Source: Erysipelotrichaceae bacterium
GTDB lineage: Bacteria; Bacillota_I; Bacilli_A; Erysipelotrichales; Erysipelotrichaceae
Direction of reading: 5' to 3'
DNA length: 7,507 bases
Assembly: GCA_021442745.1 (NCBI GenBank)
Contig: JABUSI010000412.1
Span: forward strand, 1 to 7,507
The notes under the pieces are model-generated. The model saw only the letters and a program-made list of their open reading frames with translations. It searched no databases and was not told the origin of the DNA. Below, one piece after another: positions 1 through 5,939 of this stretch. Position 1 is the stretch's first letter; every line of letters starts with the position of its first letter. A program made the translations under genes and the position numbers.

Positions 1-2358
1 CCTTCCCAGGATATGGTACTTGGTAACTACTATCTGACCATGGAAGAAACAGCAGAAGATTTCCTGGAACAGGTAGAAAACTATAAGAGACTGGATGATG
101 AAGAGTCTGCAAAGCAGTATCAGATTTATGCAGAATCCGAAGGTCGTGTGTATAAGGACGTCAACGAAGTATTGATGGCGTACGAAACAAGACAGACACA
201 CCTGCATTCCAGAGTGGCTATTCCGGCAAATCAGGTAAACAAGACCTGTTTCACGGAAGAACAAAACAAGATGTATCTGATCACAACCGTAGGACGTATC
301 ATTTTCAACGGTATGTTCCCGATTGATTTCCCGTATATCAACGAAGTAGACAAAGCCGGTGCTTGTTTCGAAGCGACTCCGGAAAAGTACTTTGTGCCGA
401 TGGGAACGGATATCAAACAGGCAATCAAGGATTTACCGGTTGCCAAAGCATGTACAAAGGGTAATCTGGGAGACGTTATCGGCGCCATCTTTAAGAAATA
501 CTCTAACGATGACGGACAGACCTATAAGATCTTTGACGCCATCAAGAATAACGGATTCAAGTATTCCACCGTTTCCGGTATGACGGTTTCTCTGGATGAT
601 ATCAAGGTATCTCCGAACAAGCAGAAATACATGGAAGAAGGTAAGGAACAGGCTGCTGTTCTGATGAAGTTGCGCAAGCGTGGTAAGCTGACAGACCAGG
701 AATGGGAAAAGAAACTGAACCAGTTGTGGAACGGCATCAAGGATAAGCTGGGGGATGAATTGATGGCTGCATTGCCGACAAAGAACCCGATCAACATGAT
801 GGCTACTTCCGGTGCCCGTGGTAACAAGTCTCACTTTACACAGTTAGCCGGTATGCGTGGTCTGATGGGTAAGCCTACCCAGTCCAAGTCTACCAAGGAA
901 TACCAGCCGTCCATTATCGAAGTTCCTATTTATTCGAACTTCCGGGAAGGTCTGAACGTAAGTGAATTCTTTATTTCCACTCACGGTGTACGTAAAGGGT
1001 TAACCGATACGGCTTTGAAGACTGCCGAATCCGGATATCTGACACGTCGTCTGGTTGACGTAGCGCAAGACGTTATCGTTACCGAAGAAGACTGCGGAAC
1101 CGATAAGGGATATTTGGTAGAAGATATCGTTGACCGTAAGGACAACGCTGTTATTGAAAAACTGTACGATCGTCTGGTCGGACGGTTCTCCAAAGAAGAC
1201 ATCTGCGATCCGGAAACCGGCGAATTGCTGCTGGCATCCGATCAGTATATTACGGAAGACATGGCGAAGAAGATTGTCGATGCCGGTGTCAAGCAGGCGT
1301 ACATCCGTAATACGTTTACGTGTGAATCCACACATGGTGTCTGCCAGATGTGTTACGGTCGTAACATGGCAACCGGTAAGCTGGTTGAAGTCGGCGAATC
1401 CATTGGTATTATGGCCGCTCAGTCCATCGGTGAACCGGGTACACAGTTAACCATGCGTACGTTCCATACCGGTGGTGTTGCCGGTGGCGGAGATATCACA
1501 CAAGGTCTTCCTCGTGTTGAAGAATTGTTTGAAGCACGGAATCCGAAGAATCCGGCTGTCATCGCTAAGATCAGTGGTGTCATTACCGAGATTGAGGAAC
1601 TGGAAAATCACGGCGGTACAAGAATCGTGATTTCCAACGATACCGAAAGCATGGAACATCTGGCACCTGCCAACAAGACCATCCGCAGCTGGATGCGTGT
1701 GGGATTTGAAGTGAATGCCGGTGATAAGCTGACGGAAGGTTCTGTTGCACCGAAGGAACTGATTGAAGTTGCCGGTGTACAGGCAGTACAGAATTACATT
1801 CTGAAAGAAGTCAAGAGAGTTTACGAATCTCAGGGTATTACGATTTCCGATAAGCATCTGGAAGTTATGATCCGTCAGATGTTGCGTAAGGCAATCATCA
1901 TTGAAGGTAACGATACCGGTCTGAGTGCAGGTAAACAGATCAGTCTGACGCAGATTACCGAAAAGAACAACGAAATCCTGTTACAAGGCAAGAAACCTGC
2001 CGTATTCAAGCCGACGTTGTTAGGTATTTCCAAGTCATCCGTTGAAACCGATTCCTTCTTATCCGCTGCATCTTTCCAGGAAACCACAAAGGTTCTGACG
2101 GAAGCTGCCATCAAGGGTAAGGTCGATAAATTAATCGGTCTGAAAGAAAACGTTATTATCGGTCAGAGAATTCCTGCCGGTACGGGTTGTGATGCACACC
2201 GTGAATCCACCGTCAAGATTAACGCTATGGCTGCTGAATTGCGCGCAAAGAAGCGTCAGCGTTATGAAGAAGATACCGAAGCGGAAGAAATGACTGCGGT
2301 ATTCAACGCACCGTTGGAACCGGAAGTTGATACTGACGTAGATTATGCGGAAGAATAA
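1..2358 (+). CDS. rpoC: DNA-directed RNA polymerase subunit beta' (5'-truncated by the window)
   Basis: Catalytic large subunit of RNA polymerase. The frame is open from base 1, where PSQDMVLGNYYLT is the conserved stretch downstream of the active-site NADFDGD loop, so about 430 N-terminal residues (first zinc site, clamp, lid, rudder, Mg-binding aspartates) lie outside the window. Counting the first codon as 1, 785 residues are present: F-loop SGARGNKSHFTQLAGMRGLM (270-289), bridge helix with GLTDTALKTAESGYLTRRL (333-351), the second zinc site C365/C441/C448/C451, and trigger loop GEPGTQLTMRTFHTGG (477-492) with M485, R486 and H489 at the places of E. coli M932, R933 and H936. The large trigger-loop insertion of proteobacteria is absent, as in Bacillota. 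The C-terminal domain with ASFQETTKVLTEAAI follows, then an acidic tail ending TAA. Compared with remembered Bacillus and E. coli sequences, residues about 14-49 and 293-304 are enlarged. It is surely preceded by rpoB upstream. Identity is certain. Confidence 0.98.
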   Translation, partial: PSQDMVLGNYYLTMEETAEDFLEQVENYKRLDDEESAKQYQIYAESEGRVYKDVNEVLMAYETRQTHLHSRVAIPANQVNKTCFTEEQNKMYLITTVGRIIFNGMFPIDFPYINEVDKAGACFEATPEKYFVPMGTDIKQAIKDLPVAKACTKGNLGDVIGAIFKKYSNDDGQTYKIFDAIKNNGFKYSTVSGMTVSLDDIKVSPNKQKYMEEGKEQAAVLMKLRKRGKLTDQEWEKKLNQLWNGIKDKLGDELMAALPTKNPINMMATSGARGNKSHFTQLAGMRGLMGKPTQSKSTKEYQPSIIEVPIYSNFREGLNVSEFFISTHGVRKGLTDTALKTAESGYLTRRLVDVAQDVIVTEEDCGTDKGYLVEDIVDRKDNAVIEKLYDRLVGRFSKEDICDPETGELLLASDQYITEDMAKKIVDAGVKQAYIRNTFTCESTHGVCQMCYGRNMATGKLVEVGESIGIMAAQSIGEPGTQLTMRTFHTGGVAGGGDITQGLPRVEELFEARNPKNPAVIAKISGVITEIEELENHGGTRIVISNDTESMEHLAPANKTIRSWMRVGFEVNAGDKLTEGSVAPKELIEVAGVQAVQNYILKEVKRVYESQGITISDKHLEVMIRQMLRKAIIIEGNDTGLSAGKQISLTQITEKNNEILLQGKKPAVFKPTLLGISKSSVETDSFLSAASFQETTKVLTEAAIKGKVDKLIGLKENVIIGQRIPAGTGCDAHRESTVKINAMAAELRAKKRQRYEEDTEAEEMTAVFNAPLEPEVDTDVDYAEE

Positions 2359-2365
2359 AATCAGG

Positions 2366-2394
2366 AAAGCCGGGGAGAAATCCTCGGTTTTTTT
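2366..2394 (+). terminator. Intrinsic terminator of rpoC
   Basis: Eight bases after the rpoC stop begins a hairpin with stem CCGGGGA (2370-2376), GAAA tetraloop (2377-2380) and TCCTCGG (2381-2387), which contains one G-T pair. It is extended outward by AAAG against TTTT and is followed directly by seven T (2388-2394). This is a classic Rho-independent terminator that should end the rpoBC transcript before the next gene. Confidence 0.92.
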
Positions 2395-2421
2395 GTATAA
2401 TTAGGGAAAGGAAGTGGAAGT

Positions 2422-3801
2422 ATGAGTACTGTAAAAGAAAGAATACTAAAAGCATCAGAGGCTGTGGAACCGCTGGCACTGGAAGCGGAACGATATATCT
2501 GGAATCACCCGGAAACCGGGTATACGGAATGGCAGACAAACGAATACCTGATTGAAAAGTTTGAACAGCTGGGATATACACCGGTACGTGCAGATCACGA
2601 TGAACGGTTCGGAAAGATTCCGGGATTTTATACGGATGTTGATACGGGAAAACCGGGACCAACGTTGTGTATTATGGGAGAAATGGATGCGCTGGATATT
2701 GCCAGTCATCCGGAAAGTAAAAACGGTATGTGCCACAGTTGCGGACACAATGCGCAGGCGGCTACGATGCTGGGCATTGCGGCAGCACTGAAACACGATC
2801 CTTCCATACTGAACGGACTATGCGGTACCATCCGGTTAATGCTGGTACCGGCGGAAGAAATGATTCAGTTAACGTACCGCAGTGAATTGATCAGAAAAGG
2901 AATCATTTCCTATATGGGCGGAAAGATTGAGTTTATGCACCGGGGGTATTTTGATGACGTTGATATTTCGATGATGGTACATACGTCCACGCTGCAGGGA
3001 ATCGATTTCGATTGCGTCAGAGGCGAAATCGGTTTTATCGCCAAGGTGGCAACCTACAAAGGAAAATCTTCGCATGCCGGCGGGTCTCCGCATAAGGGAA
3101 TCAATGCACAATATGCGGCAATGTTAGGATTACAGGCATGCAACGATTTGCGGGAAACCCTGCAGGAAGCGGATAAAGTACGGTTCCATCCGATTATGAA
3201 AGGAGTGAACTGTGCGGTAAATATCATTCCGGATGAAATGGTTGTGGAAACGTTTGTGCGCGGAAGCAATATGGAAGCCATTAAAAGAGAGAACAAGAAA
3301 TTCAACCGGGCATTGGCCGGCGGAGCGGTTTCCATCGGTGCGGGATTGCACATTGAAGATATACCGGGGTATGCACCGGAATACTTTGACGAAACGTTTA
3401 TGAAATTAGCGGAAGAGGTATGTATCGACCTGGTCGGTAAGGACCGCGTTCTGTTTGAATACGAACGGTATGGTACCGGATCCTCGGATTTCGGAGACAT
3501 TACGTGTGTGATGCCGGGCTTGCAGTTCAATGCCTGCGGAGCAACCGGTATGGGACACGGAATCAATTATTACATTGCCGAGCCGAAACGTGCGGTAACC
3601 AATTCCGTGAAGGCACAGTTACTGGTGATGGTGAAATTACTGGAAAACGAAGCAACCAATGCCAAGACCATCATTGATAACTACAAGCCGCTGTATCCTT
3701 CGGTAAAAGAATATCTGGCATCCTTGCAGGAGCTGATTCTCAATCAGGATATAGTGGAATATGAAGAAGACGGAAATATCCGGGTACATCTGACAAAATA
3801 A
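2422..3801 (+). CDS. M20 family (M20D-like) metallo-amidohydrolase / aminoacylase
   Basis: A 459-residue cytoplasmic enzyme without signal peptide or membrane segments. It has the metal-site motifs of the M20D amidohydrolases (HipO, AbgA/B, plant IAA-amino-acid hydrolases): MGEMDAL (85-91), CHSCGHNAQAATMLG with C107 and H109, VPAEE with E145/E146 (catalytic base and metal ligand), VHTS with H187, the dimerisation-domain SSHAGGSPHKGINA (216-229), GSSDFGD (353-359) and ATGMGHGINYY with H379. All five expected ligands are present, so it should be active in cleaving an amide bond of an N-acyl amino acid or similar conjugate. The true substrate cannot be read from sequence. The segment between E146 and H187 is about 41 residues against about 24 in HipO/ILL2-type members, and the C-terminus runs about 50 residues past the last conserved block. 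The ATG at 2422 has AAAGGAAG (2407-2414) at good spacing. It lies 63 nt behind rpoC, past its terminator, with no convincing promoter of its own. Confidence 0.88.
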   Translation: MSTVKERILKASEAVEPLALEAERYIWNHPETGYTEWQTNEYLIEKFEQLGYTPVRADHDERFGKIPGFYTDVDTGKPGPTLCIMGEMDALDIASHPESKNGMCHSCGHNAQAATMLGIAAALKHDPSILNGLCGTIRLMLVPAEEMIQLTYRSELIRKGIISYMGGKIEFMHRGYFDDVDISMMVHTSTLQGIDFDCVRGEIGFIAKVATYKGKSSHAGGSPHKGINAQYAAMLGLQACNDLRETLQEADKVRFHPIMKGVNCAVNIIPDEMVVETFVRGSNMEAIKRENKKFNRALAGGAVSIGAGLHIEDIPGYAPEYFDETFMKLAEEVCIDLVGKDRVLFEYERYGTGSSDFGDITCVMPGLQFNACGATGMGHGINYYIAEPKRAVTNSVKAQLLVMVKLLENEATNAKTIIDNYKPLYPSVKEYLASLQELILNQDIVEYEEDGNIRVHLTK

Positions 3802-3825
3802 AAAGAGCGTTTTCGCTCTTTTTTT
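3800..3825. terminator. Bidirectional intrinsic terminator between convergent genes
   Basis: Stem GAGCG (3805-3809), loop TTTT (3810-3813), CGCTC (3814-3818), flanked by an A run (3800-3804) and a T run (3819-3825) that extend the stem to about 10 bp. Read rightward it ends in seven T. Read leftward the A run becomes a T run. It therefore can stop both the amidohydrolase transcript and the opposing nucleoside hydrolase transcript. Its left edge includes the last two bases of the amidohydrolase stop codon. Confidence 0.88.
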
Positions 3826-3827
3826 GG

Positions 3828-4760
3828 TTATTCGTATCGGCGGATGACACTCTCGACCAGTTCCCAGAACTTCGGTACGTTCAATCCCATTCCGACGTGT
3901 GCGTTTGCCGGTAATCCCGTTACGTGATTGCAGTCGCATACGGTTCTTCCGTAGGAGATGCCATGATTGATATCGATGTCGGTATACATCGGTACCGTTT
4001 CGAACAATTCCGGTGCTACCAGATACGCAACTGCCGTAACATCGTGTACCGCACAGGCGTCTTTTCCGTATTTTTCCTTTACCGTGCCGATGGTGAAACT
4101 CATGATATCGCCGAACAGTTTACCGGCTTTGTTGCCGATGGCATGCATCCTCTCAACGATTTCTCCGGTTGTTTCGGCTTGTAAGGTCAGATCCAGTCCC
4201 ATCATGACGATATCTACTCCGCTATGGAATACGACATGTGCAGCTTCCGGGTCGGCGTAGATATTGAATTCTGCGGAAGGGGTGGAGTTACCAAGACCGC
4301 AGGAACCGCCCATCAAAACAATCCGTTTCATCTTTTTCGCAATTCTCGGTTCCAGGCGTAAAGCCATGGCTACGTTGGTCAAAGGTCCGACCGGTACCAG
4401 GGTAATGTCACCGTCGGATGCCATAAACGTATCAATCAGGAAGTTTACGGCGTGTTTCGGCTGAGCCTTGTATGTCAGTTCTTCAAACTCGATACCATCC
4501 AATCCGGTTTCCCCGTGGATTTCCGGTGCATGGTAGGCTTCTCTGACAAGAGGACGGTCCATTCCGGCATAGACCGGTACGTCCAGATGCAGCTGCTGGC
4601 ACATCTGCAAGGTATTGCTTGTCGTTTTGTCCAGCGTTACGTTACCGGATACGGTTGTGATTCCCAGTAATTCAATGTCCGGGTGACCGGCCGCAAACAT
4701 AATCGCAATCGCGTCGTCATGACCGGTATCGCAGTCTAATATCATTTTTACTTTTTCCAT
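3828..4760 (-). CDS. rihB: Pyrimidine-type ribonucleoside hydrolase (RihB-like, IUNH family)
   Basis: A 310-residue nucleoside hydrolase that cleaves the N-glycosidic bond of ribonucleosides to base plus ribose in the cytoplasm, for salvage or carbon use. It follows E. coli RihB (313 aa, uridine/cytidine-preferring), as I remember it, over its whole length. Shared blocks are ILDCDTGHDDAIAIM (7-21), GITTVSGN (33-40), VPVYAG (61-66), IHGETGLDG (81-89), MASDGDITLVPVGPLTNVA (113-131), VLMGG (148-152), PSAEFNIYADPEAA (161-174) with N166, MMGLDLT (186-192), and VHD with H239/D240. The calcium site should be D11, D16 and D240. The usual proline of DxDPGxDD is Thr12 here (codon ACC at 4725-4727). That is the only departure I see in the metal loop. 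The ATG at 4760 has GAAGGAG (complement of 4766-4772) 5 nt upstream. The gene is monocistronic between the convergent terminator and its own promoter/palindrome region. Family is certain. Pyrimidine preference is inferred from overall similarity. Confidence 0.93.
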   Translation of the reverse strand: MEKVKMILDCDTGHDDAIAIMFAAGHPDIELLGITTVSGNVTLDKTTSNTLQMCQQLHLDVPVYAGMDRPLVREAYHAPEIHGETGLDGIEFEELTYKAQPKHAVNFLIDTFMASDGDITLVPVGPLTNVAMALRLEPRIAKKMKRIVLMGGSCGLGNSTPSAEFNIYADPEAAHVVFHSGVDIVMMGLDLTLQAETTGEIVERMHAIGNKAGKLFGDIMSFTIGTVKEKYGKDACAVHDVTAVAYLVAPELFETVPMYTDIDINHGISYGRTVCDCNHVTGLPANAHVGMGLNVPKFWELVESVIRRYE

Positions 4761-4793
4761 AAAGTCTCCTTCTATGATTGTATGTGCAAATGC

Positions 4794-4815
4794 TACCTAT
4801 ATCATACTATAGGTA
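4794..4815. promoter_or_regulatory. Perfect 8+8 bp palindrome, candidate operator for rihB
   Basis: TACCTATA (4794-4801), six-base spacer TCATAC, TATAGGTA (4808-4815). The arms are exact reverse complements, giving a 22-bp two-fold symmetric site. It lies 34-55 bp before the rihB start codon and covers the best -10 candidates on the minus strand. That geometry suits a dimeric repressor blocking the rihB promoter. As RNA it would be a weak AT-rich hairpin, and no T run follows on the minus strand, so a DNA-level role is more likely than a terminator. The binding protein cannot be named. Confidence 0.55.
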
Positions 4816-4832
4816 AGATGCTGTGCGTACAA
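4804..4832 (-). promoter_or_regulatory. Candidate rihB promoter
   Basis: On the minus strand TTGTAC (complement of 4827-4832) is followed after 17 bp by TAGTAT (complement of 4804-4809). Shifting two bases gives TATAGT with a 15-bp spacer. Both boxes are imperfect (about 3/6 and 4/6 to consensus). The predicted start near 4797 would leave a leader of about 37 nt containing the GAAGGAG site. The -10 lies inside the palindrome 4794-4815, consistent with a repressible promoter. Confidence 0.4.
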
Positions 4833-4877
4833 AGAAATCAAAATCGTGTTTTTTCTTTTCTTTTTTCTAAAAAACGG

Positions 4878-4906
4878 TTGAAATCACAACAGGCACATTA
4901 TATAAT
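4878..4906 (+). promoter_or_regulatory. Strong sigma-A type promoter of the str operon
   Basis: TTGAAA (4878-4883), exactly 17 bp, TATAAT (4901-4906). Transcription should start near 4913, about 96 nt before the rpsL ATG. Directly upstream (about 4846-4874) lie T runs and an A run (TTTTTTC repeats, then AAAAAA), placed where an UP element would contact the alpha subunits. This fits a highly expressed ribosomal protein operon. Its -35 is separated from the divergent rihB -35 candidate by 45 bp, so the two promoters can be occupied independently. Confidence 0.88.
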
Positions 4907-4913
4907 GAATAGG

Positions 4914-4990
4914 CTTATGCGGAATGTGGTTCCTGAAAGGGAACCAATTCATAGGATTGAGTATGGCACACCTGTAACCGTGTGTTTATC
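4914..4990 (+). promoter_or_regulatory. Structured 5' leader of rpsL (candidate regulatory RNA)
   Basis: The transcribed leader can fold into a long hairpin. The top stem is TGGTTCCT (4927-4934) with GGGAACCA (4939-4946), capped by a GAAA tetraloop (4935-4938, closed by a T-G pair). A single bulged G (4926) follows, then GAAT (4922-4925) with ATTC (4947-4950), a GCG bulge (4919-4921) on the 5' side, and a base stem CTTAT (4914-4918) with ATAGG (4951-4955). That is about 17 pairs, beginning one base after the predicted transcription start. A second, weaker hairpin pairs CACAC (4967-4971) with GTGTG (4980-4984), extendable by two G-T pairs, and ends just before the Shine-Dalgarno. No T run follows either, so neither is an intrinsic terminator. 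A protein-binding autoregulatory leader or an mRNA-stabilising 5' hairpin are the natural readings. Confidence 0.5.
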
Positions 4991-5008
4991 GAAAGGAGGA
5001 AATGTTGC

Positions 5009-5431
5009 ATGCCAACTATTAACCAATTAGTTAGAAAAGGACGTGAAAACAAAGTCTGGAAATCTAAGTCTCCGGCTTTGAACAGAGGGTACGACTCATT
5101 GAAGCGTCGCCCGACAAACCTGAGTTCACCTCAGAAGCGTGGGGTTTGTACCCGTGTAGGTACAATGACACCTAAGAAACCTAACTCTGCGTTGCGTAAA
5201 TATGCCCGTGTACGTTTGAGTAACGGTATGGAAGTTACAGCTTACATTCCTGGTATCGGCCACAACCTGCAGGAACACTCCGTTGTTCTGATCCGTGGCG
5301 GACGTATCAAGGACTTGCCTGGTGTAAGATACCATATCATTCGTGGTACATTGGACTGCGCCGGTGTTGCAAACCGTAACCAGAGCCGTTCCTTGTACGG
5401 TGCAAAGAGACCAAAAGCCGGTAAGAAATAA
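5009..5431 (+). CDS. rpsL: 30S ribosomal protein S12
   Basis: A 140-residue S12 of the Gram-positive form (Bacillus about 138 aa). This protein sits at the decoding centre and monitors codon-anticodon pairing. Visible blocks are PTINQLVRKGR (2-12), SSPQKRGVCTRVGTMTPKKP (39-58), NSALRKYARVRLSNG (59-73), GHNLQEHSVVLIRGGR (84-99) and KDLPGVRYHIIRG (101-113). K56, K57 and K101 match E. coli K42, K43 and K87, the streptomycin-resistance positions. All are the sensitive wild-type lysine. D102 matches the methylthiolated Asp88. The start at 5009 is chosen because MPTINQL is the family N-terminus and AAAGGAGG (4992-4999) stands 9 nt before it. The in-frame ATG at 4982 would add nine non-homologous residues and place the SD inside the gene. 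First gene of the str operon, 28 nt before rpsG. Confidence 0.98.
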   Translation: MPTINQLVRKGRENKVWKSKSPALNRGYDSLKRRPTNLSSPQKRGVCTRVGTMTPKKPNSALRKYARVRLSNGMEVTAYIPGIGHNLQEHSVVLIRGGRIKDLPGVRYHIIRGTLDCAGVANRNQSRSLYGAKRPKAGKK

Positions 5432-5459
5432 CCGTTGATTATGAAAGGAGGAAATATTA

Positions 5460-5930
5460 ATGCCTAGAAAAGGACATGTCGCTAAAAGAGACGTATTACA
5501 AGATCCGATTTACAATTCAAAATTGGTAACTCGTTTAATTAACAAAATCATGATCGACGGTAAAAGAGGAGTCGCTCAGACGATTTTGTACAATGCATTT
5601 GAAATCGTGGAAGAAAAGACCGGAAGACAGCCAATGGAAGTTTTTGAACAAGCATTGGAAAACATTATGCCTGTCTTGGAACTGAAAGCTCGCCGTGTAG
5701 GTGGTGCGAACTATCAGGTTCCGGTGGAAGTTTCACAGGAAAGACGTTTGACATTGGGCTTGCGCTGGATGGTAAACTATGCACGCTTGCGTAATGAAAA
5801 AACAATGGAAGCTCGCTTGGCTAACGAAATCATCGATGCCTCAAACGGTGTTGGTGGATCTGTTAAGAAGAGAGAAGATACACACAGAATGGCTGATGCT
5901 AACAAGGCATTCGCTCACTATCGTTTCTAG
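5460..5930 (+). CDS. rpsG: 30S ribosomal protein S7
   Basis: 156 residues, the usual bacterial length without the E. coli K-12 extension. S7 nucleates assembly of the 30S head by binding the 3' major domain of 16S rRNA and lies at the E site. Family blocks are MPRKGHVAKRDVLQDP (1-16), INKIMIDGKR (27-36), ALENIMPVLELKARRVGG (65-82), the beta-hairpin NYQVPVEV (84-91) that contacts E-site tRNA, LRWMVNYAR (100-108), RLANEIIDA (118-126) and the C-terminal KKREDTHRMADANKAFAHYR (136-155). The start follows AAAGGAGG (5444-5451) by 8 nt. The same 13 bases (GAAAGGAGGAAAT) stand before rpsL and rpsG. In E. coli S7 represses its operon by binding the rpsL-rpsG spacer. Here that spacer is only 28 nt and mostly ribosome binding site, so such a structure has no room. 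Confidence 0.98.
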   Translation: MPRKGHVAKRDVLQDPIYNSKLVTRLINKIMIDGKRGVAQTILYNAFEIVEEKTGRQPMEVFEQALENIMPVLELKARRVGGANYQVPVEVSQERRLTLGLRWMVNYARLRNEKTMEARLANEIIDASNGVGGSVKKREDTHRMADANKAFAHYRF

Positions 5931-5934
5931 GAGG
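5929..5934 (+). promoter_or_regulatory. fusA Shine-Dalgarno overlapping the rpsG stop codon
   Basis: The stop codon TAG (5928-5930) supplies the first two bases of AGGAGG (5929-5934), which stands 5 nt before the fusA ATG at 5940. A ribosome terminating on rpsG therefore sits on the fusA initiation site, which points to translational coupling of EF-G to S7. Confidence 0.75.
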
Positions 5935-5939
5935 TTGTC

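Noticed and set aside
2396..2401. TATAAT directly behind the rpoC terminator as a promoter for the amidohydrolase
   Set aside because: No -35 element lies 16-18 bp upstream (the terminator stem is there), no TGn extension is present, and the start would fall in the ribosome binding site. Kept only as a possibility in the findings.
3054..3566. 170-residue antisense open frame within the amidohydrolase gene
   Set aside because: Shadow of a well-supported gene. No ribosome binding site, no recognisable domain, and composition typical of an antisense frame.
2422..4760. Amidohydrolase plus nucleoside hydrolase as a recently acquired cassette
   Set aside because: Base and codon use look like the neighbouring rpoC, and there are no flanking repeats, integrase, tRNA or insertion sequence remnants. 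Transfer cannot be supported from the sequence.
4922..4950. Leader hairpin as an intrinsic terminator or attenuator
   Set aside because: The downstream bases are ATAGGATTGAG, without a T run on the plus strand.
4982..5008. In-frame upstream ATG adding nine residues (MFIERRKCC) to S12
   Set aside because: The strong AAAGGAGG lies inside this extension and serves the ATG at 5009, whose product begins with the family N-terminus MPTINQL.
4782..5030. 82-residue open frame across the region upstream of rpsL
   Set aside because: It runs through both promoters, the palindrome and the leader, has no ribosome binding site, ends inside rpsL in another frame, and its translation resembles no family I know.
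5167..5313. Possible streptomycin-resistance changes in S12
   Set aside because: The residues matching E. coli K42, K43 and K87 are all lysine, and the surrounding motifs are standard.
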